From Streptomyces sp. SA15 (lineage in GTDB: Bacteria; Actinomycetota; Actinomycetes; Streptomycetales; Streptomycetaceae): a stretch of DNA of 64,000 nucleotides. A program made the position numbers and the translations under genes. Shown piece by piece: positions 60,574 through 64,000 of this stretch. Every line of letters begins with the position of its first letter. The stretch's first letter is position 1. The stretch lies in the NCBI RefSeq assembly GCF_002291145.1, contig NZ_NTGE01000120.1, positions 1 to 64,000 of the forward strand. The letters are read 5' to 3'. The notes beneath the pieces are model-generated. The model ran no database searches, had not been told where the DNA came from, and saw only the letters and a program-made list of their open reading frames with translations.

Positions 60574-62178
60574 TCAGCCGCTCACACCGCGGCCGAGCTC
60601 CCACAGCTGAAGCGTCGAGGAGGAGTTGAGGGCGTAGGCCGTGCCCGTGACGCTGTCGCGGGCGGCGACGTACTGCTTGCCCTGCCACAGCGGCAGCAGC
60701 GGAACGTCCTCGGCGACGATGTCCTGAATGTTCGTCAGGCTGGCGACGGCGGACAGCCGGTCGGCCTCGCGGCGGGACTCCGGGATGAGGGTGTTGCGGA
60801 TCTGGCTGTTGGCGTACGGCAGCTTGAGGAAGTTGTCCTTGTCGAGGAACGGCGCGATGTAGCTGTCGGCGTCCGGGAAGTCCGGGAACCAGCCCATGCC
60901 CCAGACCTCGTACTCGCCCTTGCGCTCGGCCGGTACGAAGGTCGCCCAGGGCTCGCCCTTGATGGTCACGTCGAACAGGCCGCTGTCGTTGAGCTGCTTC
61001 TGCAGCAGCTCAAACTCTTCCTTGGTGGCCGAGCCGTAGTGGTCGGTCGTGTAGTGCAGGGTCAGCTTCACCGGGGTGGTGATGTTGGCCTGGGTCAGCA
61101 CGGACTTGGCCTTGGGCACGCTGGGGTCGCCGTACTTGTTGAAGAACGAGTTGGAGTGGCCGGTGATGGAGGCCGGGACCATCGAGTACAGCGGCTCGGC
61201 CTGGGAGCCGTACACCTTGGAGACGAGTTCGTTGCGGTCGACGACCTGGGCCATCGCCTCGCGGACGGCCTTGGACTTCACGGCCGGGGCGCTGGTGTTG
61301 AAGGCCAGGTAGCGGATCTCCAGGCCGGCCACCTCGACGAGGTCGACGGCGCCGCCGGACGCGTCGGACAGCTTCTGGATCTGGGCCGGCGACATCGAGC
61401 GGGTCATCAGGTCGATGTCGCCCTTCTCCAGCGCGCTGCCCATGTCGTCGGCGTCGGCGAAGGAGCGCAACTCCACTTTGTCGTTGTTCACCTTCAGCGT
61501 CCCCTTGTAGTTGGGGTTCTTGGTGAACACGGCATTGACGAGTTCGTCGCCCTTGACGTCGGCCCGCATGGTGTACGGGCCGGAGCCGTCCACGTCGAAG
61601 CCGTCGCGCAGCTTGTTCTTCTCGTAGTCGTCGGGGTTGACGATGCCGGCGACGGGCGTCGACAGCTTGTACGGGAAGGTGGCGTCGGCGGTCTTGAGAT
61701 GGAAGATGACTTCGTTGTCGCCCTGTGTCTCGACGGTGTCGATGGTGGACAACAGGGCGAACACACCGCTGTCGGACTGGATGGCGCGAGCGCGGTCGAT
61801 CGAGAACTTCACGTCCTCGGCGGTGATGGCGTCGCCGCCCGCGAACTTCAGGCCGTCGCGCAGCTTGCAGGCGTAGCGCTCGTTGCCGGAGTCGGTGAAG
61901 CCGCAGCTCTGCGCGGCCTCGGGGACGGGCTCGCCGTCGCCCTTCGGCTGGATCATCAGGGTCTGCACGGTCTGGCGCAGGATGTTCCAGGTGCCGACGT
62001 CGTAGGCGTAGGCCGGGTCGACGGGCGCGGGGGCGTCCTTCGAGGCGGTGAACCGGTCCGTGGTGCCGACGACGATCGCGTCGCCGCCGTCGCTCCCGCT
62101 GTCGGACCCGCCGCAGGCGGCGAGCACCGGCGCGAGCAGGCCGATCACGGCCGGCAGCACCAAAGTCTTGCGGTTCAT
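60574..62178 (-). CDS. Family 5 ABC solute-binding lipoprotein B
   Basis: A 534-residue paralogue of the downstream gene: lipobox VLAAC (C22), LRDGLKFAGGDAITAEDVKF, DGSGPYTMRADV, FPDADSYIAPFL. The two are clearly homologous but diverged, pointing to an old duplication with separate ligands. The ATG at 62178 gives a standard signal peptide; the longer frame upstream has no family resemblance. Without a local transporter they may feed a permease encoded elsewhere or act as sensors. Confidence 0.87.
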   Translation of the reverse strand: MNRKTLVLPAVIGLLAPVLAACGGSDSGSDGGDAIVVGTTDRFTASKDAPAPVDPAYAYDVGTWNILRQTVQTLMIQPKGDGEPVPEAAQSCGFTDSGNERYACKLRDGLKFAGGDAITAEDVKFSIDRARAIQSDSGVFALLSTIDTVETQGDNEVIFHLKTADATFPYKLSTPVAGIVNPDDYEKNKLRDGFDVDGSGPYTMRADVKGDELVNAVFTKNPNYKGTLKVNNDKVELRSFADADDMGSALEKGDIDLMTRSMSPAQIQKLSDASGGAVDLVEVAGLEIRYLAFNTSAPAVKSKAVREAMAQVVDRNELVSKVYGSQAEPLYSMVPASITGHSNSFFNKYGDPSVPKAKSVLTQANITTPVKLTLHYTTDHYGSATKEEFELLQKQLNDSGLFDVTIKGEPWATFVPAERKGEYEVWGMGWFPDFPDADSYIAPFLDKDNFLKLPYANSQIRNTLIPESRREADRLSAVASLTNIQDIVAEDVPLLPLWQGKQYVAARDSVTGTAYALNSSSTLQLWELGRGVSG

Positions 62179-62635
62179 GCTCGAGTTTCTCCAGAGCTGT
62201 CCAGTCCGTGTATCCGGCATGCATGGGTGGTGCGGCGGATCACGGGGTGAGGTCGATGGTCTCGCTAGGAGATTAGTCCGCACCGGCACGGGGTTTCGCA
62301 GCGACCGGAGTTGAGTGCCCATCACGGAGCGGAATCGGCTGCGAACGGACCGGAAACCCGAGGATGGAAGGATTAGTGCAGGCTTTGATGAATCGGGACA
62401 CAAAGGCACGCCCACTCCCCCCGAATGAGGGGGAACGGCACACATCGGTACCCCTGTCGACCCCTGATGACGTGGGGAACGTCACATACTGAACGGTGTG
62501 CGGAAGCACCGGAATTCAGCCATCCGGTGCGGTTCGAATTCCCTTGGACACGCCCCGTGGAATTCCCGTCCTATCGACACTGCACGCTCGGTGAACACCC
62601 CGTGCATTTCCGTCATCAAGGCGCCCGTTGGATCG
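62179..62635. other. Intergenic region of 457 bases, lower GC; no supported gene
   Basis: It holds the promoter of the binding-protein genes on the minus strand. A plus-strand 62-codon frame from a GTG at 62498 is open but has no ribosome site or recognised family and runs into the HAD gene on the other strand. No strong hairpin was seen. Confidence 0.45.
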
Positions 62636-63331
62636 TCAAATCGTCAACAGTCCGCGCAGAAATGCCAGGTCGACCTCTTCGAGTGAGGTCACGACCGTGC
62701 GCCGGGCGGCCGGGGCGATGGGCGCCACGGAGGGCACCGCCACCACATGGCAGCCCGCTGCCTCCGCCGCCGCGACGCCGGTCGCGGTGTCCTCGACGAC
62801 CGCGCATCTGGCCGGATCCACGCCGAGCCCGTTGGCGGCGAACAGGTACGGGTCGGGATGCGGCTTGGTGCGCGGCACCTCGTCGCCCGCGACGGTCAGC
62901 GCGAAGAACTCGGGGCCGAGGGACGTGAGCACCCGGTCGATGATGCGCCGGTGCGAGGCGGAGACCAGGGCCGTGGGGATCTCGTGCGCGGCCAGCTCCG
63001 TCAGCAGCCGGGTGGCTCCCGGCATCAGCGGCAGGGCGCGGTCGATGCGGTCCTCGAAGCCCTGGTTGAGCAGCACCGTGAGTTCGGCGAGGGTGATGTC
63101 GGCTCCGGTGGCCTCGATCAGGAACCCCGCACTGCGGGTCATGGGGCCACCGACCACGACATGGCGCCAGGAGTCGTCGAGGGCGTGGCCGAGACCGGCG
63201 AAGATCTCCACCTCGACGTCCCACCAGAAGCCCTCGGTGTCCACCAGGGTTCCGTCCATGTCGAGGAGCACGGCCTGCAGAGCGGAGCCTTCGGCCGTAC
63301 GGGTTACTGGCGCGGGGACCGTACTGGTCAT
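62636..63331 (-). CDS. HAD-superfamily phosphatase (beta-phosphoglucomutase-like)
   Basis: A 231-residue HAD hydrolase. Motif I is DMDGTLVDT (D24 nucleophile, D26 acid/base), motif II is ALVSASHRR, motif III is RTKPHPDPY with its Lys, and motif IV is VVEDTATG. The cap is of the helical class I type. It removes phosphate from a small metabolite that cannot be predicted. It lies downstream of metH on the same strand but is separated by a terminator, so it is transcribed alone. Confidence 0.87.
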   Translation of the reverse strand: MTSTVPAPVTRTAEGSALQAVLLDMDGTLVDTEGFWWDVEVEIFAGLGHALDDSWRHVVVGGPMTRSAGFLIEATGADITLAELTVLLNQGFEDRIDRALPLMPGATRLLTELAAHEIPTALVSASHRRIIDRVLTSLGPEFFALTVAGDEVPRTKPHPDPYLFAANGLGVDPARCAVVEDTATGVAAAEAAGCHVVAVPSVAPIAPAARRTVVTSLEEVDLAFLRGLLTI

Positions 63332-63357
63332 CCGGGCACACCTCCTTGAGGGACGAT

Positions 63358-63388
63358 CAGGCCGGTTCCCACATGGGGAACCGGCCTG
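63358..63388 (-). terminator. Terminator after metH
   Basis: A perfect 13-bp stem CAGGCCGGTTCCC/GGGAACCGGCCTG with a 5-base loop, 56 bases past the metH stop. Confidence 0.8.
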
Positions 63389-63443
63389 CGGTGGACCGAC
63401 CAGTCTACGGCTTATCCGATCAGCGCGCTCTGTGAGACACGCC

Positions 63444-64000
63444 TCAGCGTGCGTTGAAGTACTTCGCCTCCGGGTGGTGGATGACGATGGCGTCGGTGGA
63501 CTGCTCCGGGTGCAGCTGGAACTCCTCGGACAGCTGGACGCCGATCCGTTCCGGCTTCAACAGGTCGGCGATCTTGGCGCGGTCCTCCAGGTTCGGGCAG
63601 GCGCCGTAGCCGAGGGAGAACCGGGCACCCCGGTACTTCAGGGCGAACATGTCCTCCATGTCGGCCGGGTCCTCACCCGCGAAGCCCAGCTCCGAACGCA
63701 CGCGCGCGTGCCAGTACTCGGCGAGCGCCTCGGCCAACTGTACGGACAGGCCGTGCAGTTCGAGGTAGTCACGGTAGGAGTCCGACTCGAACAGCCGGGC
63801 GGTCTCCTCGCCGATGCGGGAGCCGACGGTGACGACCTGGAGGCCGACGACGTCCGTCTCGCCGGACTCCTCCGGGCGGAAGAAGTCCGCCAGACACAGC
63901 CGGCGGCCACGGCGCTGACGCGGGAAGGTGAACCGGGTCCGCTCGTTGCCCTGCTCGTCCAGAATGATCAGGTCGTCGTCCTTGGACACGCACGGGAAGT
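63444..64000 (-). CDS. metH: Cobalamin-dependent methionine synthase, C-terminal part
   Basis: The last 185 codons of a gene that continues beyond the window edge. They form the activation domain of MetH, which binds S-adenosylmethionine for reductive reactivation: CLADFFRPEESGETDVVGLQ, AEALAEYWHARVR and the motif RFSLGYGACPNLEDR. The rest (homocysteine, folate and B12 modules) lies outside. The frame reads through to base 64000, so the internal ATG-like start is not a real one. Confidence 0.92.
   Translation of the reverse strand, partial: FPCVSKDDDLIILDEQGNERTRFTFPRQRRGRRLCLADFFRPEESGETDVVGLQVVTVGSRIGEETARLFESDSYRDYLELHGLSVQLAEALAEYWHARVRSELGFAGEDPADMEDMFALKYRGARFSLGYGACPNLEDRAKIADLLKPERIGVQLSEEFQLHPEQSTDAIVIHHPEAKYFNAR

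Noticed and set aside
62498..62686. 62-codon plus-strand frame from a GTG
   Set aside because: No ribosome site, overlaps the HAD gene end, and no recognised family.

Overview
This is a high-GC actinobacterial chromosome segment, almost certainly Streptomyces. GC is roughly 70-73%, third codon positions are strongly GC, many genes start with GTG or TTG, and 4-base ATGA/GTGA overlaps are common. From memory, the gene order follows the S. coelicolor glnA4 - cvn9/rar - helY - tat - paf - proteasome - metH stretch (about SCO1610 to SCO1657). No tRNA, rRNA or CRISPR array was seen.

Bases 1-9.3 kb: a partial proline-rich gene, a PLP-dependent amino-acid deaminase/aldolase, and a glnA4-type operon (gamma-glutamyl-amine synthetase, aldehyde dehydrogenase, SDR, DUF2510 protein). 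The operon diverges from a FadR-type regulator and a gamma-glutamyl hydrolase. A 23-base motif shared by the two promoter regions probably marks the regulator's sites. Bases 8.7-12.5 kb: an XRE-cupin regulator, a metal-receptor protein, a LysR regulator facing a gutted TDT-family transporter, a 15-copy 10-bp tandem repeat and two paralogous secreted cysteine proteins. Bases 12.5-16.2 kb: a glycine-betaine ABC transporter whose permease is fused to two binding domains that share a nearly identical core.

Bases 16.4-26 kb: a 5'-3' exonuclease, an iron-boxed siderophore-interacting protein, an APC permease, a pseudouridine synthase, and the conservon cvnABCDE with a CYP157-type P450. Bases 26.1-33.5 kb: a TetR regulator and a biotin-dependent carboxylase, two DUF1989 proteins and allophanate hydrolase. 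Current knowledge reads this set as guanidine rather than urea assimilation. The same inverted repeat precedes both this operon and the distant APC permease, so the permease is probably its importer.

Bases 33.6-52.5 kb: the conserved helY-tatC-tatA-pafC-pafB-FKBP-FKBP-pafA block, an MFS/LacI pair, and the Pup-proteasome system (prcA, prcB, an endonuclease VII-like gene, pup, dop, mpa/arc). Bases 53-64 kb: a ferredoxin, a secreted protein, a 181-bp MITE at the trmI stop codon, a site-2 protease, a Cas4/AddB-like Fe-S nuclease with a response regulator, two solute-binding lipoproteins, a HAD phosphatase and the end of metH.

The most interesting signal is regulatory. The window encodes PafB and PafC, the activator of the LexA-independent DNA-damage response. 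Three DNA-processing genes in it (the exonuclease, helY and the Fe-S nuclease) each have a promoter matching the PafBC (RecA-NDp) consensus with its exact 8-base spacer, at or within 10 bases of the start codon. A weaker match precedes pup.
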